A stretch of 64,000 bases of DNA. It comes from Dictyoglomus turgidum DSM 6724. Lineage in GTDB: Bacteria; Dictyoglomota; Dictyoglomia; Dictyoglomales; Dictyoglomaceae. A model generated the notes under the pieces. It searched no databases. It was not told the origin of the DNA and was given only the letters and a program-made list of their open reading frames with translations. The stretch lies in the NCBI RefSeq assembly GCF_000021645.1, contig NC_011661.1, positions 1,706,723-1,770,722 of the forward strand, in the 5' to 3' direction. The position numbers and the translations under genes were made by a program. This document shows positions 15,939 through 24,192 of this stretch, piece after piece (within the stretch, counting starts at the first letter, position 1; each line of letters begins with the position of its first letter).

Positions 15939-16935
15939 GACTCTTCACCTCTCCATAAAGTAGACAACTTACTTTATGTCCTGGTTTTACCTCTATGAGT
16001 TCTGGAACCCTTACATCGCACAGTCCTTTTACAAATTCAGGACATCTGGGATGAAAAGTGCAGCCTGTAGGAAGATTGTAAGGATCTGGAACTATCCCTT
16101 TAATGGCTTTTAATCTCTTCCCTTTAACTTTTTTACCAATTTTGGGAATAGATTCTAATAGCGCCTTTGTATAAGGATGCATTGGATTGTAAAAAATCTC
16201 TTCTACAGGAGCACTTTCTACAATTTTACCTAAATACATTACAATAACTTCCTCAGCCATCTCAGCTATTACCCCTAAGTTATGGGTTATCATCATAACT
16301 GCCATACCAAATTGCTTTTGTAACTCTTTGAGAAGCTCAAGAATTTGAGCCTGTATCGTAACATCTAAGTTTGTAGTTGGCTCGTCTGCTATAAGTAGCC
16401 TTGGTCTACAAGAGAGTGCCATAGCAATCATTGCTCTTTGGAGCATTCCACCGCTGAACTGATGAGGATACTCATCGACTCTTAACTCAGGCCTTGGAAT
16501 TCCAGCAATTCTCATGAGTTCAATAGCTGCATCTCTTGCAGACTTCTTATCCAATTTTTGATGGAGCATTATAGCTTCTATTATCTGCTCTCCCACGGTA
16601 TGCACAGGAGAAAATGAGGCTCCTGGCTCTTGGAATATCATAGCTATTTCTTTTCCTCTAATACTCCTTATTTCATCCCCCTTAGGGTCTAATTTAGCTA
16701 AATCTATAATTTGTCCATCTCTATATAACAAAATCTCTCCTTGAATTTTACTTCTTGGTCCTGTAAGTTTTAAGATAGATAGTGCCGTTACACTCTTTCC
16801 ACAACCTGATTCTCCTACTACCCCGAGAGTTTTTCCAGGTTTTACATCAAAACTTATTCCATCTACAGCCCTTACTGTACCCTCATCCAATATAAAATAG
16901 GTCTTTAAATCCTTTACCTCTAAAAGCTTATCCAT
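15931..16935 (-). CDS. oligosaccharide/peptide ABC transporter ATPase (OppD-like)
   Basis: 334 residues. Walker [13 protein letters not shown], signature [14 protein letters not shown] (the Met-Leu variant common in OppD), Walker [13 protein letters not shown], and a C-terminal family extension with [10 protein letters not shown]. It forms the heterodimeric ATPase with the OppF-like protein. GGGAGGAG lies before the ATG, and the gap to the OppC-like gene is 12 bases. Confidence 0.93.
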   Translation of the reverse strand: MDKLLEVKDLKTYFILDEGTVRAVDGISFDVKPGKTLGVVGESGCGKSVTALSILKLTGPRSKIQGEILLYRDGQIIDLAKLDPKGDEIRSIRGKEIAMIFQEPGASFSPVHTVGEQIIEAIMLHQKLDKKSARDAAIELMRIAGIPRPELRVDEYPHQFSGGMLQRAMIAMALSCRPRLLIADEPTTNLDVTIQAQILELLKELQKQFGMAVMMITHNLGVIAEMAEEVIVMYLGKIVESAPVEEIFYNPMHPYTKALLESIPKIGKKVKGKRLKAIKGIVPDPYNLPTGCTFHPRCPEFVKGLCDVRVPELIEVKPGHKVSCLLYGEVKSHE

Positions 16936-16947
16936 TTTTACTCCTCC

Positions 16948-18084
16948 CTACCTTGCATAAGGATCTGCAGCATCTCTCAATCCATCACCCACAAAGTTAA
17001 AAGAAAGCACCACAAGAATAACAAAAACCACAGGAAGCAGTAACCAAGGTGCTAAAGCTACAGTTCTAAAATTTTGAGCATCCTGTATTAAAACACCCCA
17101 ACTTATGGCAGGAGGTCTTATCCCCAGTCCAAGGAAACTTAAAGAAGTCTCACCTATGATCATACCAGGTATAGATAAAGTCAAGGAAGCTATAATATGA
17201 CTCAAGAAAGAGGGAAGAAGGTGTCTAAAGATTATTCTACCTTCGCTTGCTCCTGCAAGCTTTGCGGCAGTTACAAAATCTTCTTCACGCAGAGACAAAA
17301 ATTTGCTTCTTACCTCCCTTGCAAGTCCTGTCCAACCAATAAAGGAAAGAATTATAGAGATAGCAAAATATACCTTTACAGGAGACCAGTTGGCAGGAAC
17401 AGCGGCAGATAAAGCCATCCAAAGGGGTAAGGTAGGAATACTTCTTAATATCTCTATTATTCTTTGAATAATAATATCAAAAGGTCCACCATAATATCCC
17501 GAAATTCCTCCTATAATAATTCCAAAAAGAAAACTTAAAAATATACCCACAAGCCCTACTGTAGTAGAAATACGGGTACCATATATAACCCTTGAAAACA
17601 CATCTCTTCCTAAACTATCAGTTCCAAAGAGAAATATATGCCCATCTCCTTCTACACCAAAAAGATGTATATCTGTCTTAAATAGACCTAAAAGTTTATA
17701 CTCATGCCCTCTTACAAAAAACTTAATAGGATATTTTCGGGTTTTATCTTCACTGTATATCCTTCTTAATGTATTTGGATCTATATCCATTTTATACGCA
17801 TATACAAAGGGTCTCAAATGAAATCCATGCTCATCCACAAAATGAATTCTTTGGGGAGGAGCAAGAACATATCTTACATCATATTTGTAAGGATCATAAG
17901 GGGCAAAAAACTCACAAAAAGCTGCAATAATATAAAAGATTACAAGAACCACCAAACCAGCAATTGCAAGTTTGTTCCTTCTAAATCTCCACCACATTAA
18001 CTTCCACTGGGAAGCAACATATATCTTCTCTTCTTTTTCTGGAACCTCTTCTATAAATTCTTCTCTTTTCTCAACTTCTGCCAT
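16948..18084 (-). CDS. ABC transporter permease (OppC-like)
   Basis: 378 residues, longer than typical OppC (about 300) because of an insert of about 80 residues between the first membrane helix and the core (residues about 70-150, VRYVLAPPQRIHFVDEHGFH onward), predicted to face outside. The core contains HLFGTDSLGRDVFSR-like motifs (GTDSLGRDVFSRVIYGTR) and the EAA loop (EEDFVTAAKLAGASEGRIIF). It is an inner-membrane channel subunit paired with the OppB-like protein upstream. Confidence 0.92.
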   Translation of the reverse strand: MAEVEKREEFIEEVPEKEEKIYVASQWKLMWWRFRRNKLAIAGLVVLVIFYIIAAFCEFFAPYDPYKYDVRYVLAPPQRIHFVDEHGFHLRPFVYAYKMDIDPNTLRRIYSEDKTRKYPIKFFVRGHEYKLLGLFKTDIHLFGVEGDGHIFLFGTDSLGRDVFSRVIYGTRISTTVGLVGIFLSFLFGIIIGGISGYYGGPFDIIIQRIIEILRSIPTLPLWMALSAAVPANWSPVKVYFAISIILSFIGWTGLAREVRSKFLSLREEDFVTAAKLAGASEGRIIFRHLLPSFLSHIIASLTLSIPGMIIGETSLSFLGLGIRPPAISWGVLIQDAQNFRTVALAPWLLLPVVFVILVVLSFNFVGDGLRDAADPYAR

Positions 18085-18098
18085 ATGATACCCTCCTC

Positions 18099-19082
18099 TT
18101 ACTCATACCTTACGCGAGGATCTACCCATGCAAGAAGAAGATCCGATATTAAAGTCCCTAACATAGTTAGAAAACTTAACATAAGTAAAAAGGCACCTGC
18201 CAAGTACATATCTTGGTTTCTGAGAGCCTCAAGAAGTAAAGGGCCAGATGTGGGAAGATTCAAAACTATAGCGGTAATTTCAGCACCAGAAACCAGAAAG
18301 GGAAGAGACCAACCTACAGTACTTATAAAGGGAATCATAGCAACCCTTAAGGGATATTTAAATACCACTTTCCATTCCTTTAAACCCTTTGCCCTTGCAG
18401 TTAAGACATAAGGCTTATTTAATTCATCAAGAAGATTTGCCCTCAAAGTTCTAATCATTCCAGCAGTATTTGCTAAACCAATAATAACCACAGGCACCCA
18501 TATATGTTTCAGCATATCTACAAACTTAGCAAAACTCCATTTTGCTTCTAAATATTCTGGTGAAAAAAGTCCTGTCAAATTCTGCCCAAAATAAGCATAA
18601 GCCACCCAAAGAAGAATCAAAGCCACCATAAAAGCAGGAACCGAAAGTCCAATATATCCTAAAAAGGTAAAAAAGTAATCTCCAAAGGAATATTGATGAG
18701 TAGCAGAATAAGTTCCTATTAAGAAACCAACTACCCAAATGAAGACAAGGGTAAACAAAGATATGACAAAAGTTATAGCAAGTCTTTCCCCTATAAGCTC
18801 ACTGACAGGTCTATTGTAAAGTAAAGACCTCCCAAAATCTCCATGTAAAACATTCCAAATCCAAAGAAGATATTGTTCCCATATAGGTTTATCAAGTCCA
18901 TATTGTTTCTTTAAAGCCTCTATGGTCTCTAAATTCACCGATTCACCGCTAGTGGCAAGCTGAGCTATATAGGAGGTCAAAAAATCACCAGGAGGAAGTT
19001 GAATTACTACAAAAACAATTATGGAGACAAAGAATAAGGTTAACAACATATAAAGGATTCTTCTTAATAGATACTCTTTCAC
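18099..19082 (-). CDS. ABC transporter permease (OppB-like)
   Basis: 327 residues, about 6 membrane helices. The N-terminus (MKEYLLRRILYMLLTLFFVS) and the EAA loop (YVLTARAKGLKEWKVVFKYP) are typical of OppB/DppB. The start is a GTG with GGAGG 10 bases upstream. It is the first gene of the six-gene operon, and an operator-like dyad lies about 75 bases ahead of it. Confidence 0.92.
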   Translation of the reverse strand: MKEYLLRRILYMLLTLFFVSIIVFVVIQLPPGDFLTSYIAQLATSGESVNLETIEALKKQYGLDKPIWEQYLLWIWNVLHGDFGRSLLYNRPVSELIGERLAITFVISLFTLVFIWVVGFLIGTYSATHQYSFGDYFFTFLGYIGLSVPAFMVALILLWVAYAYFGQNLTGLFSPEYLEAKWSFAKFVDMLKHIWVPVVIIGLANTAGMIRTLRANLLDELNKPYVLTARAKGLKEWKVVFKYPLRVAMIPFISTVGWSLPFLVSGAEITAIVLNLPTSGPLLLEALRNQDMYLAGAFLLMLSFLTMLGTLISDLLLAWVDPRVRYE

Positions 19083-19155
19083 CTGAGTTTAGCCTCCTCT
19101 CATTAGAAACATAGAAATTATGGAATTTTTTTGCCCCCTAAAAAATATTTTATAC

Positions 19156-19184
19156 AATAAAAACGTTTGCTAATCGTTTTTATT
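19156..19184 (-). promoter_or_regulatory. operator-like dyad before the oppB-type operon
   Basis: Ten-bp arms AATAAAAACG and CGTTTTTATT (19156-19165, 19175-19184) separated by 9 bases. On the - strand it overlaps the upstream edge of a -10-like TAAAAT (plus 19152-19147). It resembles LacI-family operators and shares AAAACGATT-type half-sites with sites before the xylanase gene and binding-protein gene 2. The divergent lacI-type gene next door is the obvious candidate regulator. Confidence 0.65.
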
Positions 19185-19277
19185 TAAATATACATTATAT
19201 TTTTTTCAAAGTCAATATCTTTTATAAATAAGAAAAATCTTGAAATATGCAAAAAAAATTCATAGAATAAAAAAAAT

Positions 19278-19306
19278 TAGACAATTATATCTTGTGGTGT
19301 TAAAGT
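19278..19306 (+). promoter_or_regulatory. possible promoter of the LacI-type regulator gene
   Basis: TAGACA (19278-19283), 17-base spacer, TAAAGT (19301-19306). Both hexamers deviate from consensus, so this is tentative. Confidence 0.4.
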
Positions 19307-19334
19307 TTAAAAACATGAAAAGGAGAGTTGAAAC

Positions 19335-20363
19335 ATGAGGAGAAAAGAAAATAAATCACCTACAATGAAGGACGTAGCTAAACTTGCAGGCGTTTCTATA
19401 AGTACTGTATCCCATGTGATAAACAAGACCAGGTATGTAGAGCCTGAAACAAGAGAAAAGGTTTATCGAGCTATAAAAACCTTAGGATATAGGCCAAATA
19501 TTCTCGCAAGCAGTCTGAGAAAAAAAGTAACTAACACCATAGGGCTTATTATCTCTAACATTACAAACCTTTTTTATCCTGAAGTAGTAAGAGGAGTTGA
19601 AGACTACTTAGCAAAATACAATTATAATCTTATTCTATGCAACTCTGATGAAAACGTAGAAAAGGAGAAAAATTACATAGAGGTTCTTTTTAGTAGAAGA
19701 GTTGATGGACTTATCATTACTCCAAGTAAAAGTAGCGAAACAAGAGAAAACCTGGATCTTTTTCGAGAGAAAAACATTCCTGTAGTTCTTGTAGATAGAA
19801 AAATTGAAGGATTAGAAGAAGATGTGGTACTCGCAGACAATGTGGGAGGAACATACGAAGCAATAAATTACCTGATAAGCTTAGGTCATAAAAGGATAGG
19901 AATAATAACAGGTCCTTTAGATACAACTACAGGTTATGAGAGACTTGAAGGATATTTTAAAGCCTTAGAGGAGTCAGGAATTAATAAGGATGACAACCTT
20001 ATATATGAAGGAAACTTTAAGGAGGATGGCGGTTATAAAGGGATAGAAGTCCTACTTAACATTAGCAATCCACCTACCGCTGTTTTTACCAGTAATAATC
20101 TTATGGCCCTTGGAGCTCTTAAAAAAATAACTGAGCTTGGATTAAAAATTCCTAAGGACCTTTCCTTAATATCTTTTGATGATATGGATTGGTTTCCATA
20201 TTTTTCTCCTCCCCTAACAGCAGTCTATCAACCAGCATATGAATTAGGAGAGACTGCAGTAAAACTACTCTTTGAGAGATTAAAAAGGGGAAGAAAAAAG
20301 AGAAAAGAGGTAATATTACCCACAAAATTGATTATAAGAGAATCCTGCGCTCCTCTTAAATAA
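19335..20363 (+). CDS. LacI-family transcriptional regulator
   Basis: 342 residues. The N-terminal LacI helix-turn-helix is clear (MKDVAKLAGVSISTVSHVIN), followed by the hinge helix (ILASSLRKK) and a periplasmic-binding-like sugar-sensing domain (TNTIGLIISNI...IGIITGPLD...VFTSNNLMALGAL). It represses transcription until it binds a sugar. It is divergent from the oppB-type operon with an operator-like dyad in the shared intergenic region, so it likely controls that operon and perhaps the other genes carrying the same half-sites. AAGGAGAG precedes the ATG. A small exonuclease-like gene follows 11 bases after the stop. Confidence 0.93.
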   Translation: MRRKENKSPTMKDVAKLAGVSISTVSHVINKTRYVEPETREKVYRAIKTLGYRPNILASSLRKKVTNTIGLIISNITNLFYPEVVRGVEDYLAKYNYNLILCNSDENVEKEKNYIEVLFSRRVDGLIITPSKSSETRENLDLFREKNIPVVLVDRKIEGLEEDVVLADNVGGTYEAINYLISLGHKRIGIITGPLDTTTGYERLEGYFKALEESGINKDDNLIYEGNFKEDGGYKGIEVLLNISNPPTAVFTSNNLMALGALKKITELGLKIPKDLSLISFDDMDWFPYFSPPLTAVYQPAYELGETAVKLLFERLKRGRKKRKEVILPTKLIIRESCAPLK

Positions 20364-20374
20364 GTTAAATTAAG

Positions 20375-20869
20375 ATGAAAAAGTATGAAGCTTACTTAGA
20401 TATAGAGACTACAGGATTAAGTCCTATATATTCAGATATTACTGTAATTGGAATATATCTTGAAAATAAAGAAGAATCAATCCTTATTCAACTTATTGGG
20501 AAAGAAATAACTTCTTATAATCTCTTGTACATCATAGAAAAAGTACACACTATATATACCTATAATGGGTCAAGATTTGACTTGCCTTTTATTCATTCAA
20601 AACTTGGAATAGACTTAGAAAAGCATGTTCTCCATGAAGATCTCATGTATCGTTGTTGGGAGAGAGGATTGTATGGTGGATTAAAAAAAGTCGAAGAAAA
20701 ATTAGGAATTGAAAGAAAACTGAAAGAAGTTAATGGAAGGATAGCAGTAATACTTTGGTATAGATATACAAAACATAATGACTACAATGCCTTAAATTTA
20801 CTATTAGAATATAACAGGGAAGATGTTATGAATTTGAAGACTTTAAGAGAAAAATTATATGGATTCTAG
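20375..20869 (+). CDS. predicted 3'-5' exonuclease, RNase H-like fold (YprB-type)
   Basis: 164 residues. The DEDD exonuclease motifs are visible: Exo I DIETTGLSP (Asp9, Glu11), Exo II NGSRFDLPFI (Asp in FDLP), and Exo III EYNREDVMNL near the C-terminus (Tyr-x3-Asp, DEDDy type). This matches the short RNase_H_2/YprB-like family and is not a DnaQ polymerase subunit. No Shine-Dalgarno sequence is seen before the ATG, only 11 bases after the lacI-type stop, so translation probably depends on coupling. It ends exactly where the convergent radical SAM gene ends. Confidence 0.75.
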   Translation: MKKYEAYLDIETTGLSPIYSDITVIGIYLENKEESILIQLIGKEITSYNLLYIIEKVHTIYTYNGSRFDLPFIHSKLGIDLEKHVLHEDLMYRCWERGLYGGLKKVEEKLGIERKLKEVNGRIAVILWYRYTKHNDYNALNLLLEYNREDVMNLKTLREKLYGF

Positions 20870-21844
20870 TTAAAGCCAGCATTGATAATCTTCAGCAAAA
20901 CTATCAGAAAATAGAGAAAAAGAGAGGGCTCTACATCCTATACAATCCTCCATGGCACATAGAAAACATTTTCCTTTCAATTTATCCTTAGTAAAATTAG
21001 CCCTAAAATCTAAAATTTTTGGGTATATTTTAGAAAAACTTTCCTGACTTAAATTACCCAAAACTAAAGGAAACCTCCTACAAGGATAAACGTCTCCATT
21101 AGGCATAACTGCACAAGATTCACCTAAATTGCAAAGAGCTCCTAAGATTCTATTCTCTTCAAAATCAATATAAAAAGCCTTATAAGGAAGCAGATCTTCT
21201 ACAGTAAGATCAGCCCAAGTAGCTACCCTATCCACTACCTGGTACCAATCCTTTGAATTTAATACCATATCTTTGATTTTTGACCCTTCTCCAAGAGGTA
21301 TAAACCTCTCCAAGATAAATCCCTTTGCACCTAAATTCTGAGATAATCTATACATATCATCTAACTCTCTATAATTGTATTTTGCAAGAGTAAACATTAA
21401 AAGAAAATTATAATTAGTATTTTTAAGATTACCAATAACCCTTTTAAAAATCCCCCTACCCCTTATCAAATCATTAGTCTCTTCCCTTGCTCCTTCCAGA
21501 GAAACCTTTAAGTATTTTAATCTTTCATAACGCCCTTTGAGCACAATATCGGGCATTATTATGCCATTAGTTATAATATTTATCTCGTCTATAATATCTA
21601 TTTCGTCTAATGCTTTTAAAATAGGATTAATATAGGGATAAATTAGAGGCTCACCTCCAGTAATATTTATGGAAAGTCTTTCAAACCCTTGCTCTTTTAA
21701 AAACCCTGATATATCTTGAATAATATGGATTAACCTATCATAAGTAAGCTCTCTACTTCTATCAAAAATATCTTGATAGCAGTGCTTGCATCTCAGATTA
21801 CAAAAGTCCGTTATATGCCATTGAAAGGAAAACTCTTTTCCCAT
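20870..21844 (-). CDS. radical SAM/SPASM-type protein of unknown substrate
   Basis: 324 residues. The radical SAM motif CNLRCKHCY is at residues 15-23, followed by NITGGEPLIYP. The C-terminus holds a SPASM/twitch-like Cys set: CNLGESCAVMPNGDVYPC and then CFLCAMEDCIGC, likely ligating one or two auxiliary Fe-S clusters. Relatives mature peptides or enzymes, but no substrate can be named. GAGGG precedes the ATG. It is divergent from a gene for a small Cys-rich protein 47 bases away, sharing the short promoter region. Confidence 0.85.
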   Translation of the reverse strand: MGKEFSFQWHITDFCNLRCKHCYQDIFDRSRELTYDRLIHIIQDISGFLKEQGFERLSINITGGEPLIYPYINPILKALDEIDIIDEINIITNGIIMPDIVLKGRYERLKYLKVSLEGAREETNDLIRGRGIFKRVIGNLKNTNYNFLLMFTLAKYNYRELDDMYRLSQNLGAKGFILERFIPLGEGSKIKDMVLNSKDWYQVVDRVATWADLTVEDLLPYKAFYIDFEENRILGALCNLGESCAVMPNGDVYPCRRFPLVLGNLSQESFSKIYPKILDFRANFTKDKLKGKCFLCAMEDCIGCRALSFSLFSDSFAEDYQCWL

Positions 21845-21891
21845 AAACCCTCAAACCTTTGATATAATAACCAAAGATGGGAGGTGAAAAG

Positions 21892-22086
21892 ATGGCAGAG
21901 TGTAGAGTAGAAAAGAACCTAAAAAATTGCAATTGTACCTATGAACCTTGTCCAAGAAAGGGCATATGCTGTGAATGCTTAGCTTATCATAGAAGTCATG
22001 GAGAACTTCCTGCATGTTACTTTCCTCCTGAAGTAGAAAGAACTTATGACAGATCTATCGGAAAATTTGTCTCTCTTTACAAATAG
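21892..22086 (+). CDS. small cysteine-rich protein (DUF6485-like)
   Basis: 64 residues with eight Cys in the first two thirds ([28 protein letters not shown]) and a conserved-looking [14 protein letters not shown] stretch. This pattern matches small cytosolic Cys-cluster proteins of unknown function, probably metal-binding. The start at 21892 is chosen because GGGAGG (21879-21884) is 7 bases ahead; an ATG at 21877 would overlap the ribosome site. TATAAT at 21863-21868 is the likely -10. A hairpin terminator overlaps its stop. Confidence 0.75.
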   Translation: MAECRVEKNLKNCNCTYEPCPRKGICCECLAYHRSHGELPACYFPPEVERTYDRSIGKFVSLYK

Positions 22087-22107
22087 GGAGGACAATTAAT
22101 CCTCCCT
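22085..22107. terminator. terminator shared by two convergent genes
   Basis: Stem AGGGAGGA (22085-22092) with TCCTCCCT (22100-22107), 7-base loop, then TTCTCCTTTT on the + strand. It overlaps the stop codons of both the Cys-rich gene and the cation-efflux gene. Confidence 0.65.
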
Positions 22108-23016
22108 TTCTCCTTTTGGATCTATATGTACCGTAACTTGTGAGTTTTCAATCTTTGACTTAATCTCATCTTGTACTTTTAGAGCTAAATCATGAGCTTC
22201 TTTCACAGTTAAATTATTGTCTACCTCTATATGAAGAGTAATATACTTCTCGTTCTGATAATCATGTACTGATAAGTCATGATAATTTAAAACCCCAGGG
22301 GTATTCACTATGATATCATCAATCTTTTTTACAAGGTCGCCACTCGGCGCCTCACCAATCAAAAAACTAGTAGCACTTTTTAAAAGATCAACTCCTACCC
22401 AGGCAATTAATAAGGATACAAGAACTCCTAAAATACTATCAAGCCTATAAAAACCTAATTTACTTCCCAAAAGTCCTATTGTCACAAGAAGGGTTGCAAT
22501 AGCATCACTTCTATGATGCCATGCATCAGCAATTAAAGGACTAGCATCAAATCTCTTTCCTAAATAGATAGAAAACCTTGCCATCCATTCTTTAAAAATA
22601 GCAGAAATTATCAATAAAACAAAAACTCCTAAGTTAAATTCAACCTTGTGAGGATTCATCAATCTTTCAAAGGAAGATCTAACGAGATCATAAGCAACAA
22701 TTAATAATAAAAGTGCAATTATAAGAGTAGCTATCTGTTCTATCCTACCATGCCCATAGGGATGTTCTTTATCGGCTGGTTTACTTCCTAATTTAAAACC
22801 AAGAATTACAACTACTGAGGTAAATACGTCCGACAGAGAGTGAAAAGCATCAGCAATTAGAGAAATGCTTCCTAAGGAAAGACCAGCAAAGTATTTAAAT
22901 AAAAATAAAGTAAGATTTCCTACTATACTTACCCAACCTTCCAAATATCCAGCATATTTTTTACTATATTCTTTTTTAGTCAAAATTTTATTTGACAACC
23001 ACTCACTAAAATTCAT
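22096..23016 (-). CDS. cation diffusion facilitator (CDF) metal efflux transporter
   Basis: 306 residues. Six membrane helices and a cytoplasmic C-terminal domain. The two metal-site motifs are present: DAFHSLSD in helix 2 and DAWHHRSD in helix 5. Both have His at the first position, which is the pattern associated with Zn/Co or Fe/Mn transport; the exact ion cannot be told. It exports divalent cations by proton antiport across the inner membrane. AGGTGA precedes the ATG. It lies downstream of the URO-D-like gene but is separated from it by a terminator. Confidence 0.92.
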   Translation of the reverse strand: MNFSEWLSNKILTKKEYSKKYAGYLEGWVSIVGNLTLFLFKYFAGLSLGSISLIADAFHSLSDVFTSVVVILGFKLGSKPADKEHPYGHGRIEQIATLIIALLLLIVAYDLVRSSFERLMNPHKVEFNLGVFVLLIISAIFKEWMARFSIYLGKRFDASPLIADAWHHRSDAIATLLVTIGLLGSKLGFYRLDSILGVLVSLLIAWVGVDLLKSATSFLIGEAPSGDLVKKIDDIIVNTPGVLNYHDLSVHDYQNEKYITLHIEVDNNLTVKEAHDLALKVQDEIKSKIENSQVTVHIDPKGERED

Positions 23017-23036
23017 GGCTCACCTTTTATCAAACA

Positions 23037-23069
23037 AAAGCTTCCCGTTAAAAAAAAACAGGAAGCTTT
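23037..23069 (-). terminator. terminator of the GH67/URO-D unit
   Basis: Stem AAAGCTTCC (23037-23045) with GGAAGCTTT (23061-23069) around an A-rich loop. On the - strand it is followed by TGTTTGATAAAA after the TTTT of the stem. It lies 57 bases after the URO-D-like stop and ahead of the cation-efflux gene. Confidence 0.65.
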
Positions 23070-23125
23070 CTTATCTTTATATACGAGGCATATTATATTA
23101 CTTTAATTAAATTATGTCAAAGGCT

Positions 23126-24175
23126 CTAAAATTTAAAACTTCTTGATGTGTCAATCATAGCTCTTATATTTTCGCCAGGGGTTCCAGGAGATACACCACC
23201 CCCAGCAGAAAGAAGTAATCCCTTCTTCATTCCATAATCCATTAGTATCTTTTCTACAACTCTTTTCACATCCTCTTTGCTCCCATTAACAAGAACATCC
23301 AAGGGAGGTACATTTCCCATTAAGCACATCTTTCCTTGGGTTAAATTATAAACATCTTTTATATTTTGGAGATGAGTAAAGTTAAATATGTTGATACCAA
23401 GTTCTGGTAAATATTTGTAATAAACATTGTTATTAGTATCATTATGATAAATCTTTACTGGATAATCAAAGCTTGAAAATATCTTTTTAAGATAAGGATG
23501 TGCAAACTCAAGATAATCTTCCTCCGAGAAAAAGCCTACAATATCATCAAGTACAAGGATACCTTCCACATCATGGAGGACTTCTATTTGAGCAGTAAGA
23601 AAATCAATTACCAAATTTGTTGCAATTTCAATAAGTCTCTTTGCTTCCTCAGGATATAACTTCACCGAGACTAAGAACTCGGTAACTCCCATTAAATGAG
23701 AGGAAATAGCAAGAGGACCTCTTGCAGCAACGATTTTTATCTTTTCTCCCATCCCTTTTACTTTAGGCTCAATATATTTATAGTACTCAAGAACAATAGG
23801 CATAAATCCATCAGTCTTAGGATTTGGAGTTTTTAACCTAGCAATAAAAGTAGGAAGATCGTCAGCAGAACTTAATATAGGTTCTATATTAGGAGTAGCA
23901 TTAGGCTTAAAGACAATTTTAGCTCCAAAAGCAGAAGGTTCTTGAGCCATTCCAAACTCGACCCAGAAATCGGGAATAAAAATAACTTCAGGAAATCTCC
24001 TTTTGATCTCTTTGTAGGCTTCAAGCCATACATCAGGAATAAAATAAAATTGCATGTGAGGAATTCCTAAATATCCAGGAATCCAAGGACTATCCACAAT
24101 AAGAGCAATAGGAATCTCCTCAGGTTCTTTCATATTTACACAATCCAACAAAATCTGCCACTCTTTATCTTTCAT
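23126..24175 (-). CDS. URO-D-superfamily protein linked to alpha-glucuronidase
   Basis: 349 residues. It reads along its length as a uroporphyrinogen decarboxylase-superfamily TIM barrel: PEEIPIALIVDSPW, ARGPLAISSHLMG, YHNDTNNN, CLMGNVPPLDVLVNGS, AGGGVSPGTPGEN. It is not HemE, since the Asp/Arg porphyrin motifs are absent. In corrinoid methyltransferases of this superfamily the zinc site is His-x-Cys plus a later Cys; here these positions are H244-N-D246 and Gly325/326. A thiol zinc site is therefore missing and the chemistry is unknown. It lies 17 bases downstream of the GH67 gene in the same unit, so a role in handling (4-O-methyl)glucuronate is an inference from context only. GGAGGAGG precedes the ATG. 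Confidence 0.75.
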   Translation of the reverse strand: MKDKEWQILLDCVNMKEPEEIPIALIVDSPWIPGYLGIPHMQFYFIPDVWLEAYKEIKRRFPEVIFIPDFWVEFGMAQEPSAFGAKIVFKPNATPNIEPILSSADDLPTFIARLKTPNPKTDGFMPIVLEYYKYIEPKVKGMGEKIKIVAARGPLAISSHLMGVTEFLVSVKLYPEEAKRLIEIATNLVIDFLTAQIEVLHDVEGILVLDDIVGFFSEEDYLEFAHPYLKKIFSSFDYPVKIYHNDTNNNVYYKYLPELGINIFNFTHLQNIKDVYNLTQGKMCLMGNVPPLDVLVNGSKEDVKRVVEKILMDYGMKKGLLLSAGGGVSPGTPGENIRAMIDTSRSFKF

Positions 24176-24192
24176 GTTTTTTCCTCCTCCTT

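Noticed and set aside
18085-18411. A 108-codon open frame on the + strand opposite the first OppB-like gene
   Set aside because: It lies wholly within a confident permease gene on the other strand, has no ribosome site and no recognisable protein features.
23126-24175. Reading the URO-D-like protein as a corrinoid-dependent methyltransferase
   Set aside because: The His-x-Cys and second Cys zinc ligands are replaced (H-x-D, Gly) and no corrinoid protein is encoded nearby.
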